NCBI GenBank assembly: GCA_903632075.3
Contig: CAHIKZ030004732.1
Location: forward strand, 3,212,001-3,276,000
Direction: 5' to 3'
DNA length: 64,000 nucleotides
Source: Acanthosepion pharaonis
Lineage: Eukaryota; Mollusca; Cephalopoda; Sepiida; Sepiidae
Position 1 is the first letter of the stretch, and every line of letters begins with the position of its first letter. Positions 33,077 through 44,793 of the stretch are shown here, piece after piece. The position numbers and the translations under genes are program-made. The notes beneath the pieces are model-generated. The model was not told the DNA's origin. It saw only the letters and a list, made by a program, of their open reading frames with translations, and searched no databases.

Positions 33077-34545
33077 AAAATGACAAAATTATTCATACAC
33101 CCATTAATTTTGAATATTTTTATCCATTTCTCAGCATCCAATGGCATATGATAATAGGCTTTTAATGTTAATAAGTATACAAAAAAAAAGGAAATATAAA
33201 ACTCAATTTTCAGAACAATAGGTTAAATATGAGAAATCTTTATAATATATATTTTTTCTGGGATTTTTTTCCATTCTTCAATCGTTACATGTTCTAATTC
33301 CTGAAGGTTTTTTGGTGACCGACAATTTATTCAAACTTTCAATTCTTGCCATAGATTTTCAATAGGACTCAAGTCAGGACTCATTGAAGGCCATGGCAGA
33401 AGTGTAATCTTCATTTTCTTAAGCCATGTAGTCACTAATTTAGACGTATGTTTGGGATCATTCTCTAGTAAATCGCCAACCTAGATGATTATTTTGCATT
33501 GATAGTTGTAGGTTTACATTCAGAATTTTGATATAGTCTGCAGATTTCATTATTCTTCTCATTGCGATTAATTGTCCAGTCACCCTTGAGCTAAAACAAT
33601 CCCAAAACATCATCGAGCCGCCTCCATGTTTTAATGTTACCACTGTGTTCTTTGGGAGGAAAGCCTCATCTTTCTTTTACCAAATCTTTATATCATTATG
33701 CTCAATTTTTGTTTCATCACTCCATAGTATTTGTTCCCAAAAGTAATTTTCTTTGTCCATGAACATTTTGGCAAAATTAAACCAAGCAACAATGTGACAT
33801 CGTTTGTGAAGAGGGGTTCATCGTGGTTGGTTTCCATACAACCCATTTCTATTTAAACAATGTTGTATCGTGTGTGTACTTATGCTGATACTGATCGTAT
33901 CCAAACTTTTGGCGATGTCTTTTGAAACAACTCTTGGGTTTATATTACCTCCATGACACAGTTTTTTGTGCAGTTCTCAGCGACAATTTGGATTTTCTTC
34001 TATGCCCAAGCAAATTCTCTGTCATACCAAACTGTTTAAAATTCTTTATAATGGACTGTATCATAGATCTAGGGATAGCTAACTAGTTTGAAATAATACT
34101 GTAAGTATTTCCCAACTTATGAAAGTTAATAATTCTCTGTCTCAAGTCAATGTTAAGCTCCTTTTGTCTTCCTCATCATGTTGTTAACATAAGAATATGA
34201 ATGGTGACACTCTGTGCACCATGTGATGTTCTTTGTTGGCATTATCACAAATATTCTACTGAATAAAGTCTAGAAGGCTTCAACAATAAAATACTTAAGT
34301 AAATTACTTATACTTACATGAATAATCAATTTAAAATGATATTTTCTACTGTCTTTTATTATTTTGTATAATTCGCCTGTCAAATTTGTTGTATTTAAAC
34401 TATTGTTCTGAAAATTGAGTTTTATATTCCTTTTTTCATGCTTATTAACATATAAAAAGTCTAGCATCATACGCCATCAGATTCTGAGAAATGAATAAAA
34501 ATTATTCAAAATTGATGGGTGTACAAATAATTTTGTCATTGACTG
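33077..34545 (-). mobile_element. Tc1-like DNA transposon 2, decayed, long terminal repeats
   Basis: The left 150 bp (TGACAAAATTATTCATACAC onward) and the inverted right end (outermost CAGTCAATGACAAAATTATT, ending at 34545 beside TA) match over about 155 bp. On the minus strand 33760-33290 has pieces of a Tc1 transposase: a decayed WSDET region, KNTVVTLKHGGGSMMFWDCF and a stretch equivalent to the second catalytic block with stops. It is inactive. It is inserted in a GATA-type array, which continues on both sides. Confidence 0.75.
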
Positions 34546-34980
34546 TAGATAGACAGATCGATAATGAATAAAGATAGACAAATATGTACATAGGCGGCAA
34601 TGAACAGTGATAGATATACATTTAGGAACTGAAATAGAATTAATGTAACCAAGATGGATAGTCCTTTTTAAAAGGATTTTTTTAAAATCTAACATTCTTT
34701 ATTACAATAAATTTTATTTTTAGCATTTGATTCTCTATCTATGCTTTTTATTTTCTTAAACATTGAAATTTAATTACAACTGGCCTAGATCAAAAATGAA
34801 TAAATAAATATGAACTGATTGAGATAGATATATAGATAGATAGATATGAATAAACTGATAAAGATAGATAGATATGAATAGATTTAGATAGATCACTCAA
34901 TCAATCAATAGATAGATAGATATATATAAACGGATTGATATAGATAGATAAATAATATCTAGAAATAATCAATATTTTAT
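34546..34980 (+). repeat. Degenerate GATA-type sequence
   Basis: Short GATA runs at 34546-34570, 34823-34850, 34863-34890 and 34905-34960 with ATGAATA/ATGAACTGATTGA spacers, mixed with unique AT-rich DNA. Confidence 0.65.
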
Positions 34981-35039
34981 CTACCCTATTTACATTGTTT
35001 GAACTGTTGTCCTCATCTTTATTGTCATATTCACAATGT

Positions 35040-35465
35040 TTCAAATGTTTTATGCTCCATCCTTCTTCAGGTGATATATGTTAAAATTTCAAACTGAACT
35101 CTTTATTTTGTCCACTGGGGTAAATTGTTCTAGTTCCACATGCCATGCCTTTTCTGGATATCTCTGTTTCAGGTTCCAATCAATATTTTGTTTCTATTTT
35201 TTACTAAAACTTCACCATTGCTCACATGGTCAGTACATAGTATTCTCAGCATCCTTCTATAGAACCACATTTCTGTTGCTTCAGGTTTGTTCATCTTTAA
35301 GGAGATTGTCCAGCATTCACTGCCATATAAGAGGACCTTTATTACATAACAGTTCAGTATAATTTTCTTTGTTTCTAATGAAATTTTTCTGTTTCTAAAT
35401 ACTTTACTTAGCTTTTGGAAGGTGTCTTTCGCTATACTAACAGCACATGAGAAAAGTGGATTTTA
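35040..35465 (-). mobile_element. LINE-A fragment, minus strand
   Basis: Minus-strand frames read CYVIKVLLYGSECWTI, then EATEMWFYRRMLRIL and DHVSNGEVLVK, the LINE-A thumb and tail in order. It is the only LINE-A piece in sense orientation to the host gene. Confidence 0.68.
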
Positions 35466-36032
35466 ATATCCAGTAACTTCAAAGCTATTTTAAGTCAGAT
35501 CATTTTGTTAACAACTACATCAAAGGATAGTGCACTGTCTGTTTTTTACTCCTTTATTTTCATTTTCTTTTAATGCACAAAGATGAGGCAATTGCAACAT
35601 AAAAGTTTATATAGTTTTCCAGAATTTGGTGCAAAAGGAAATAATATTATGAAAGAAGAAGAAAAGGTAATTTCCAATTCTGTCTGTGAAGAATTGGACA
35701 ATGGAAGAGAATTCTTTTCTTTAAGACATGAAGAATATGTTTGATAGCAGATAAGAGAAAAGATGAAAGACATGCATAGAGTTGGATTAATTCTTTCCAT
35801 GCTGATCAGAAATGCTTGTGTACTTAAGGATGACACAGGTGTATTGACAACAGGTCAATAGATAGACAAGTGTGAACAGAAATGGAATTACAGAGTAAGA
35901 TAAGAATGTACTGAAACATATACATATATACATCAGAAGAGACAGATCAAAGTTAGCAGGCACTTACAATTAGAGTATGTCTATGCATGTATAGATATGT
36001 AGACAGACATAAATGAGATAAGATAGATAAGA

Positions 36033-36054
36033 ACTGACAGACAGACAGACAGAC

Positions 36055-36100
<46 letters not shown>

Positions 36101-36110
36101 GAACTGATAA
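36033..36110 (+). repeat. GACA/GATA microsatellite
   Basis: About five GACA units followed by about ten GATA units. Confidence 0.88.
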
Positions 36111-36142
36111 AGATAGAAAGATAAATATAAAAAGAATATATA

Positions 36143-37752
36143 CAGTAGCGGCCATAATATAAGGAACGGAAACAACAAAGACATAAATATGTGTATTACT
36201 TAAAAAGTAATGCATGATTAGCAATGAAATTTTTACCGAATAAAGATTAGGGTGGAATGCATAAATATTATACAAAGTTACAAAAATTTACATAATGTTT
36301 TTTTTTTTTTAAATAAAGATTAAATGGAACAAAGGAAATAAGCGACTGGACAAAAGTTAAGGAACGAGGTTAATAATTTGCATAAACTTATAATTTACAT
36401 TGTTAAAAAACTCGATGGAGTTTTTCAACAATAAGTAAAAGTTCATTTATCATTAGGATTTTATTTTTAAGCAATATGGCAAATTCTTCACGCAAAACGC
36501 TCTCTTTTGAAGAAAAAAAAACTCATTATCGCTAACTATAAAGAAGGAAAAAATGTCAATTTCAGAAATTTCTGATATTGTTCATAGGTCTAAAAGTGTC
36601 GTTCATCGTGTAATTTGCAGGTATAAAACTGATAAAACGTTAGATGCAAAACCAAAAACCGGCAGACATCCAAAAACATCGCAAAGAGAAGACCGAAGAA
36701 TTGTTAGAATATCTACAAAAAAAACTTTTGAAACTGCTACATCAATTGCCCGTAAATTTAATGAAGAGACAGATAATAAGATCTCAAGGAAAACGGTTGC
36801 TCGCAGTTTAAAAAATGCAGGATTGCATGCCCGTATTCCAGCTTCGAAGCCTCTCATTTCAAAGCGAAACCAAAGGGTACGCCTGGAGTATGCGAGAGAA
36901 CATGTTGTTTGGATTGACGCACAATGGGATACAGTTCATTTCAGTGACGAGTTCAAGTTTACTATATTTGGTTCTGAGGGCAAAACTTACGTATGCCGTA
37001 GAACAGGTGAAAGACTGTCTTCTCAATGTGTCAAGAAAACCGTTAAGCTTGGCTGCGGCAGTGTGATGGTGTGGGGAATGATTAAATCTGCAAGAGTTGG
37101 CCCTATCATCCGCATACATGGCAATATTAATGCTGAAATTTACAAAAAGCTTCTTCAGCAGCATGTGGTACCAAGATTACACCATAATCTTTATGAATCT
37201 ACTATTTTCATGCAGGACAATGCACCTTGCCACAAGGCTCAGAAGGTTATGACTTTATTTGAAGAATAAGGAATCGCCCTAGTCAAGTGGCCAGCCCAGA
37301 GCCCCGACCTGAATCCAATAGAAAATGGTTGGAAGATAATTGGAGAAAGGGCTCAGAAAAGAAACCCGAAAAACCAGGATCACCTATGGGAGTTATTGAA
37401 AGACGAATGGGAGGGAATTACTGCTGATTTTTGCAAGAAATTAATTAGATCATGTGGTCAACGATGCAGAGAAGTCATTGAAAATAAGGGGATGTTTACC
37501 TAATATTAAATTTTGTTCATATTTTGTTCACAATCAAGTATTAACAAGATCGTTCTTTAACTTTTGTCCAGTAGCTTATTTCCTTTGTTCCATTTAATCT
37601 TTATTTAAAAAATAACTATTATGTAAATTTTTATAACTTTGTATAATATTTGTGCATTACACCCTAATCTTTATTCGGTAAAAATTTCTTTTTAAGTAAT
37701 ACACATATTTATGTCTTTGTTGTTTCCGTTCCTTATATTATGGCCGCTACTG
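36143..37752 (+). mobile_element. Tc1-like DNA transposon 3, young, ~225-bp terminal inverted repeats
   Basis: Ends CAGTAGCGGCCATAATATAA and the inverted partner at 37752 are flanked by TA (36141-36142, 37753-37754). The inverted repeats are nearly identical for about 225 bp except for a 15-bp indel and point changes. Each carries TAAGGAACG near its outer end and a related TTAAGGAACG or TTAAAGAACG about 210 bp inside (IR/DR). The transposase begins at ATG 36476. Two extra A bases in A runs shift the frame before 36553, and a TAA at 37267 sits between the second Asp (MQDNAPCH) and the Glu (NPIENGW). Counting that codon, the spacing is DD34E. The ORF then stays open to TAA 37501. Few changes separate it from an intact gene. 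Confidence 0.88.
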
Positions 37753-37875
<123 letters not shown>

Positions 37876-38078
37876 GAGAATAAGATAGATAAGAACAAAC
37901 TTTTAAGTGGACAGACTGACAAATAATATGAACAGAAAGCAGCATTCTGAGTGAGATAAATAGATATATACGTATAGAATAATATAGATATGAAAAAGAC
38001 TCTTGTAAATATAAAGTGAATTAGATAGAATAAAAAGAATAAGATTGATAGATAAATATAAATAGAATAATACACACA

Positions 38079-38080
<2 letters not shown>

Positions 38081-38144
<64 letters not shown>
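38081..38144. repeat. (TA)n microsatellite
   Basis: About 62 bp of TA. Confidence 0.9.
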
Positions 38145-38146
<2 letters not shown>

Positions 38147-38458
38147 TAGAAGATAAATATAGATCAAGTATATAGATATAGATAATTACAGATCAAATTT
38201 CTAAAACATCAGTAGCATTCCACTTTTACACAATTTTCTGTCCAGAATGTTTCTCACATATATCTGAATATTATCTGTTACTTTATTACATGTGAAATAT
38301 ATCTGACCAATAAGATTTAATCAACCATAAACATATCATTAACCTGGGTCTCTTCATATTTATCATTTTTTTTCATCATTTCTATCTTGATTTCTGACAA
38401 AGCTTTAATAAAGTGAATCATGTTAGATTAAGATCTGTTTTCTACATATTCTTTATCC

Positions 38459-38483
38459 TATATATATATATATATATATATAT

Positions 38484-38535
<52 letters not shown>
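38459..38535. repeat. (TA)n(GATA)n microsatellite
   Basis: About 26 bp of TA followed by about 48 bp of GATA. Confidence 0.9.
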
Positions 38536-38608
38536 AAAAACTGTTAAATAAACAGACTGAAAAATATGAATAGACTGCACTCTACTGAGATAAATATTAA
38601 CAGACTGC

Positions 38609-38645
38609 GCTAGCTAGCTAGCTAGATAGATAGATAGATAGATTG
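38609..38645. repeat. GCTA-to-GATA microsatellite
   Basis: Four GCTA units pass directly into GATA units. Confidence 0.8.
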
Positions 38646-38793
38646 AGATAGACAGAGAGATACATACATAATGAGGAGAGATAGATAGATTAATGAAAAG
38701 AAAGCTATGGATAATGATCACCTCAATCCTGGAATGACATGCCACTTAAAACTAGAGTAGACTAATATCAAAAGACAGAATATGAACAGACTT

Positions 38794-38796
<3 letters not shown>

Positions 38797-38832
<36 letters not shown>

Positions 38833-38864
38833 AGAGAGAGAGAGAGGGAGAGAGAGAGAGAGCT
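38797..38864 (+). repeat. (GA)n microsatellite
   Basis: About 65 bp of GA with three GG interruptions. Confidence 0.9.
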
Positions 38865-39344
38865 GAACAGACTGACATAGAAAACAATTGATAGAGTCAA
38901 TTACTAGTTAAAGACAAATGCTCATCTGAAGTGTTATCAAAAGATGGGCATAATTACCAATAATTCCTTTGAATAAACCATATTGGTGCAAACTAACATT
39001 TCTTTGGAATGACAATTGCTATGAAGAGTGACCTTAATTACCCATTCTTTAGCTTTTATCTGTCAACATATCTGATTAATGTTGAAGAGAGAAAAATAGC
39101 AGGTCACTATGAATGATATGTGGACTTTTCTGTCTGAAATGTGCCACAGTTTAGGAAACGTCAAAATTTGCTTGAAATACATGAATGAACGTTTTTAGAA
39201 TCTTATTCAAAATCTGAAAAATATAGAATTTATACTATATGTTGTTCTGTCCACTGGATATTGATCATATCTTCAAAAAAAGTAACTATATTACATTTCA
39301 TCATATTATGCCCAAGGATGTACTTTGTGATGTAATAGATACCG

Positions 39345-39560
39345 GCTCAGAACGAGAAGCCAGAGATCTGAGTTCGAATTCCAGTCAGGTTCGTTGCGTT
39401 CACATGTGCAAAATCCCCTTGGGAATGGCATGAAACCCTCTCTTCTCCACCAGCTATGGGTTGAATAGCAGGCAAACTGGATCTGTAATCTTGACTAGAA
39501 AGTAACGGCCATATACTGCAGGAAAAATCTTCGGCCTAGTCAGTCATGAATAAAAGAGAT
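39345..39560 (+). mobile_element. tRNA-derived SINE, diverged copy
   Basis: A B box (GAGTTCGAATTCCAGTCAGG), then CTTGGGAATGGCATGAAACC, CTATGGGTTGAATAGCAGGC and CTAGTCAGTCATGAATAAAA, in the same order as the SINE copies at 13612 and 63625. The head has lost its A box. Confidence 0.65.
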
Positions 39561-39689
39561 ACGAACGTCCAAGTGTGTATGATGTAAATGCAATGGTCTT
39601 TGGTTGGAATTTGAACTCAACACTCCAATTTCATTTTCCGCACTGATAACCAATATGCTACACATTTATCCAATATCTGCTGCTCTCAA

Positions 39690-39820
39690 TACAAATAGTA
39701 GACACTGGTAAAATCCAAATAAGAATCTGCTATGTTATCAGTCCTGACTTGGCATCTTGGCTTCTGCCGCTCTCACACCACCGTAATGCAGCTTCACTGT
39801 GCCATTTTTATAAATATTTT
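39690..39820 (+). mobile_element. LINE-B, left half, split by Ty3/gypsy relic 2
   Basis: The frame reads CYVISPDLASWLL, then RNAASLCHFYKYF and stops at ATTTT (39816-39820), the target duplication of the gypsy element. The same LINE frame resumes at 43718. Confidence 0.72.
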
Positions 39821-41760
39821 TGTAATAAGATTGACAACTAGGATTTATAACTATTTAACCTATATGTTAGTTTCAGGAGAAATAAAGTGTAGAGTAAAGA
39901 GTCAGACGAGAGAAAGTTGACTTCTGATCACGTGTCATCGAACTATGGTTTCGTTGATAAAATGTTTAAGTCGCTTGGATGAAGCAGAATTTGTCGAGAC
40001 TTGGATCCCGTGTTTGCAGCACAGGCTAAGGCTAAAAAATTGAAAGACAACCATGCAAGAGGAGAAACAAACGAAATAACCGACTTCTTCCTAGCTTCGG
40101 CAGGCTGTAAAGCCATAATGAAAATTTATGTTATGGCTTATCCCAAACAATTGGAGAATTTGGCTTTCGGCGAAATTTCAGAAATGATAGAAAGAATTTT
40201 ATGACTTAAAAAAAATTGTCTTAGCGAAAGATTAAGAGAAACTAGCAGGTTCTGCAAATATGATAAACTTGGAACTCAATATTTGACTATGGAGGAGAAA
40301 TTGATTCAATTACAGTTGATTGAAGTTATGGCTGATATATCTCATAAACATAAGATAATGGAACAATTACAATTGAATAATTTCTCTCTAACTGCATGTG
40401 TGGAAGTTATAAAACAGCAGGAATTGATTAAAGAGTATAATTCTACTGAGGACAATGGTGAAAAGTATAGTATAAAAAAGGAACGCGAAAAATGCCAATA
40501 CTGTGACTATGAGGAAAAAAAAACTGACAGAAAAAACTGCTCCGCTCTTGGAAAAATTTGCTGTAACTGCGAAAGAAAAAAAATCATTTTCAGTCTGTAT
40601 ACAAGTTAAAAAGAAAATAGTATAGAAAAGTGGAAAAAAAGAGAAATGACGTTTTTCAATACAAAGACCTAAGGAAAAGAATATTTTTGATAAAATTAAA
40701 TTAAATGAGATGACTTTGCCAATGCAAAAGGATATGGGGAGTGAAGTCACTTTAACCCCAAGAAATTTTTAGTAATAAATGGGTAAACCAAAATTGAGAC
40801 TATGCCATCTGAAATGGACAATTCGATAGATTTTTCTCAAAACTTTAGGCTACTTCAATGAAACTTTTGAAACCTGTGACTGATTTGAAACTATTCCCAT
40901 TACAATAGTGGCATATATAGAAAATCATCGGTTACTAGGAATAGATGTTCTAAAGGTGTATATTAATCAATAGTGTAAAATCAGAAAAAGTAAAAACGGG
41001 AGTGTTAAAGGGGTATTAAAGGAACACACAATTAAATGAAAATAGTACCCCTTCCTATTTTGATTCCGTAAATTACGTATTCACTTCCTACCGTTAGTGG
41101 TTGCTAAGTTAAAGAAAATAGTAGAGGAGAGAAATTTAGAGCATGTTCCTCCAGGTGGCAGTAAATAGGCCTCTCCCATGGTAGATTCGCAAAATCCGAT
41201 GGAGACTTAAGAATATGTGGCGATTTTAAAATTTGTTTCCTATTCCCATTATCGAAACCGCTATCCACAAATTATAGGGCATTAATCTTTTTGTAAAACC
41301 TGATTTAAAATTTGTCTATAATCAAATACAATAATAATTCAAGGAAATTACTACAATAAACACCCCACAGGATTATTAAGATGGACGAGAATGCCATTTA
41401 GAGTGAAAACAGCAAGTGCCATTTTTCAGAGAACAATGGAAAACGTGTTAAATGACGAAATTAGTATGATAATTTATCAAAATGATATTTGCCTAAGTGC
41501 CATGACTAAAGACGAATTAAAAAAAAAAAAAAAAAACAGAACACGTTTTAAACAAGTTAAAAAATACTGGGATGACAATAAATAAAGACAAATATGAATT
41601 TGATTGAGATACACAATCATATTTAGAGTACCAGATTTCAAAAGATGGCATCGCACCAGATCCAAATTTAATTAAGAAAACTTCAGAGGTATCTATACCT
41701 ACTAATGAAAAAAAAATTAGAATCCTTTTTAGGACTGGTTAATTTCTTTATAATAGATAC

Positions 41761-42114
41761 TGTTATGGGACCTTACCCATAACAACATAATGGACTATTC
41801 CATACGTAACAAATACTGCGCCTCAAGAGGAAGCAGGGAGTTCAGTCTGAAGCCTGGAGTGAGGTCCGTCAGGAGTCCGTCAGGAGTCTGTCATTCAGAG
41901 CAAGCGAGTCAGTCAGTCGAGTCAGAGGCAGTCCGAAACAGAGACGCGTTCAGACAAGTACTACTAAACCTGATTGTTCGTACTAACACTTTCTACTTCT
42001 CTGTATATATTCCTGTTTGTAATATATGTGTGTTATTCCATATACGTGTTCGAGTTCTTCTTTATTGGTTCTACGTTGGACTATCACCGTGGTACAAGGA
42101 ACCGGACCATAACA
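41761..42114 (+). mobile_element. Solo LTR inserted in Ty3/gypsy relic 2
   Basis: This 354-bp sequence starts TGTTATGG and ends CCATAACA, perfect 8-bp inverted ends. It is flanked by GATAC and GATGC, a 5-bp target duplication with one change. Removing it with one duplication brings the flanking polymerase frames into register. Inside are GTCAGGAGTCCGTCAGGAGT repeats and a TATATA region that may be its promoter. No internal element remains, as after LTR-LTR recombination. Confidence 0.8.
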
Positions 42115-42693
42115 GATGCCTACTAAAATACATTTATTTAACAGAACCATTTGATGAATTGCGTAAAAAGAATAGTGAGTTCAAATGGACTCAAAGTCAA
42201 AACTTACCGTTTGAGGATTTAAAAAAAGATACTCGCAGAAAAACCCATTGAAAAAAAAAATCTTTGATCCCCAAAAGTAGGTTACATTAATTATGGATGT
42301 TAGTGAACGAGCTGTGTCAGCAATTTTATCGCAAGAAGGAAATCCAATAATGTACCTTTCAAGAAGATTAATAGCAGCAGAAATAAATTATTCAAATACT
42401 GAAAAAGAGACATTGGCCATTGTCTGGAGAACAGGCAGAGCTCGACAGATATTATTAGGTAAGAAGTTCTTATTAAAGTCGAGTCATAAACCTCCAGAAT
42501 TATTGTAAATATTAGGAGTGATCTTACAAATAGGGTTCCTGAAACATTGGTATCAGACAACGCACCAGAATTTTGTGATGAACATCTATGGAATTGGTTG
42601 AGGCGGATTAACCGCTTTCTTTACAAAACGCCACCGTATCACGCACAATCTAATGGAATTGCAGAAAGAATGGGTCAAACAGCAAAAAAGGAT

Positions 42694-43078
42694 TGAATGC
42701 ATTTTACCCAAGTAGACTCTCCCCTTTTTACATAAGATGGACTCGTCCAAAGTATACTTATACTGACAGAGAGAATACCTGCTGTGAGATACGTGGAGAT
42801 ACCTTGAGATACGTTGAGATACGTTGAGACAGGTTGAGAGATACAGAGACAGACACATGATGTTCTCAGAGAGTTATACAAGAGTCCAGAGAGAGAGAGA
42901 GATGATTACGGCTTTACTTACAGAGACTTGTACATATAATTTCTACTAACCCGCATTCCTGGACTACTAATCTTCACTTCAAGTCTGTATTCTTACGTTT
43001 AATACACCTAATTTCCTACCTCAATTACTGGCGTTGTTTATTTATTTGTGCAGGATTCCATTCACGGAATCCACAACA
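42694..43078 (-). mobile_element. Second LTR-like insertion, in the integrase region
   Basis: Integrase coding breaks off after QTAKK at 42690 and resumes with DGYLPKL and LSYRTIPH after 43078. Read on the minus strand the insert starts TGTTGTGGATTCC and ends GCATTCA, the TG...CA form of an LTR. No clear target duplication, so the exact ends are uncertain. It holds the decamer repeat at 42780-42845. Confidence 0.6.
42780..42845 (+). repeat. Decamer tandem repeat (GAGATACGTT)
   Basis: About six imperfect units of GAGATACGTT / GAGATACCTT within the LTR-like insertion. Confidence 0.7.
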
Positions 43079-43717
43079 CTATAGACGGCTACTTACCAAA
43101 GTTAATGCTTAGTTATAGGACGATTCCACATACAAAGCCCATTTGTATTAATGGGAAGACAAACAAGATCATCATTAACAATATTAAATTAAAAAGATGT
43201 GGTATAAAAAAGACAAAGTAGCAAGTCCCGAGAGAGATAATTCCATCATGCAAAGGGGGGCATAACGGACGTTATATCGAAGAAAGGAAAAAGCCTAATG
43301 GCTCACTCTGACCAATTAAGACCTACAATTGAAGAAGAAGATGTTGTGATGACAGAAGATCTTGACAAAGAAGAAAAGTTGAATTCTTCAGATCAGGATA
43401 ATGTAATAGAAAATGATCCTAACGGATGATAGCGGGAGTGATTCAGACATGGAAAAAGATGAGATGAGACCAAGATCTCCATTAAAAAGAACACGACATT
43501 AACATCAAGGAGGGAGAAGTGGAAAGAGGTTGCAGAAGAAGTTAAGAAACAACGAAAGGCATTAAACCTCTTCGGTTCAGTGGGTGTAATGATATTGACA
43601 AATAGGATTTTACCTATTTGCACATGTTGGTTATAGGATAAATAGGGTGTTGAGTAGAGTCAGACGATAGGAAGTTTACTGATCATGTGTCGCAGAAGAA
43701 CACTGTACAACAATTTT

Positions 43718-44060
43718 ATTGGTGATTTTTCTGATGAGCTTTCCTTTTTGGTACCACAAATTTGAGTGCAGTACCCGATTACCAGCTAAGTCTCATCATT
43801 TTATAACGGAAATGGCTAGATGTAAGTTCCATGCTAACAGTTTCTTCTCTCACATTTCTTGCCTCAGGCGTCTTGCTTTCTAGTAAACATTGATCTTAAG
43901 AAATTTAAACACAATATCAATCATATTTTTTCTGTCTCCTTAATTCTTGTTATTTTATTGTTCTCTCTCCTTAATATTTTTTTTTCGTATATTCCTTTAT
44001 ATTCAGGAACCCCTTGCGTATCAATGGCTTTAATGTCTTGCTTTTGGTTAAATGATTAAA
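43718..44060 (+). mobile_element. LINE-B, right half, after Ty3/gypsy relic 2
   Basis: It continues the LINE-B frame from 39820 (GDFSDELSFLVP), with NSFFSHIS-like and KFKHNINHIF blocks and the 3' tail GGAACCCCTTGCGTATCAA, ATGATTAAAAAATAT. Joining at the ATTTT duplication keeps the frame, so the LINE insertion predates the gypsy element. Confidence 0.72.
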
Positions 44061-44149
44061 AAATATTAAAACTCTATTAAAGAAGATTAAATTAGTTTTA
44101 AATCCTATATAATCAAAACTTAACAATCATTACCCATCAACATACTCAC

Positions 44150-44528
44150 CACAAATCCCAAATTGGATCCAAAGTTTTTTCTTTAAAAACAGACATTTCT
44201 TCAATTTGTTTCTCTTTCAAATAATCATAATCTAGATAGACAGGGAGATCATTTTTGGCATTTTTGACAATATACTCAGCGATGTCGGTCTCAGCGATAT
44301 GACGAATATCTTTCAGTCGCAACATCTCTTTCTGCCATGCCACCTGATGCTGTTTGGTCTTGGTGTTTTTCTGGTGGCGCTTACGAAGACTCTTCAGTTT
44401 GCACATCTTCATGACAGAGCTATTGGCCTCAAATTTCTTCTCCAACACTTTTTCCATCATTTGATCATAGTCCATGGGTAGGTATTTGTTGCTGCCCAGG
44501 CCATCCAGTATGCGATGGACCAATCCAT
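44150..44528 (-). CDS. CCDC148: CCDC148-like exon 2, coiled-coil N-terminal region
   Basis: This 379-bp exon has a long T-rich acceptor ending TTTCAG before 44528 and a donor TTTGTG|GTGAG after 44150. It encodes residues 13-137. The stretch around residues 26-32 (KYLPMDY) and the later block QHQVAWQKEMLRLKDIRH match, in order and spacing, the KYKPVDY and KQVWWQEYQRLNEVR blocks that I remember from vertebrate CCDC148. The rest is rich in Lys, Glu and Leu, as expected for coiled coil, with no signal peptide or membrane segment. The exon ends on TG, two bases of a codon finished by the T that opens the exon at 6334. The result is a Cys where no stop is created, which supports direct splicing across 37.8 kb. 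Confidence 0.82.
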
Positions 44529-44710
44529 CTGAAATAAAAGAAAAAAAAAACCTTAATTTCAGAATTTCGTTGTCACCAATAAGTTTTAAGTAAAAAAAAA
44601 ATTACATTAGGCATTAATTCAGTAGTAAATATTAATAAACGAGACTGAATATTATACAATGAAAACTTCACATCAGAATTTGGCTAATAACTGTGTAATT
44701 GATCCAGTTT

Positions 44711-44711
44711 A

Positions 44712-44759
<48 letters not shown>

Positions 44760-44793
44760 GTCTGTGTGTGTGCGTGTGTGTGTGTGTGTGTGT
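44711..44793. repeat. (TATC)n(TG)n microsatellite
   Basis: About twelve TATC units, CTGTCTG, then about 28 bp of TG with one GC. It lies in intron 1 of the CCDC148-like gene. Confidence 0.9.

Larger units (their letters stand above)
39821..43712 (+). mobile_element. Ty3/gypsy retrotransposon relic 2, with short LTRs
   Basis: The LTRs are about 125 bp: 39821-39944 and 43585-43712, both beginning TGTAAT, the right one ending ACA. The duplication ATTTT flanks the element at 39816-39820 and 43713-43717. Gag-like frames lie at 40001-40204 and 40283-40609, the second ending in a zinc-knuckle pattern (CCNCERK...) broken in an A run. Reverse transcriptase at 41380-41585 has MPFRVKTASAIFQRTMENVL and YQND where YxDD is needed. 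RNase H at 42285-42508 has DVSERAVSAILSQE and SRRLIAAEINYSNTEKETLA. Integrase at 42535-42693 has VSDNAPEF and PPYHAQSNGIAERM, and resumes at 43079. Two LTR-like sequences interrupt it. Not functional. Confidence 0.82.

Noticed and set aside
40001..42508. A live Ty3/gypsy element
   Set aside because: A catalytic Asp in the reverse transcriptase motif is replaced, two LTR-like insertions interrupt it, and frames are broken in several places.
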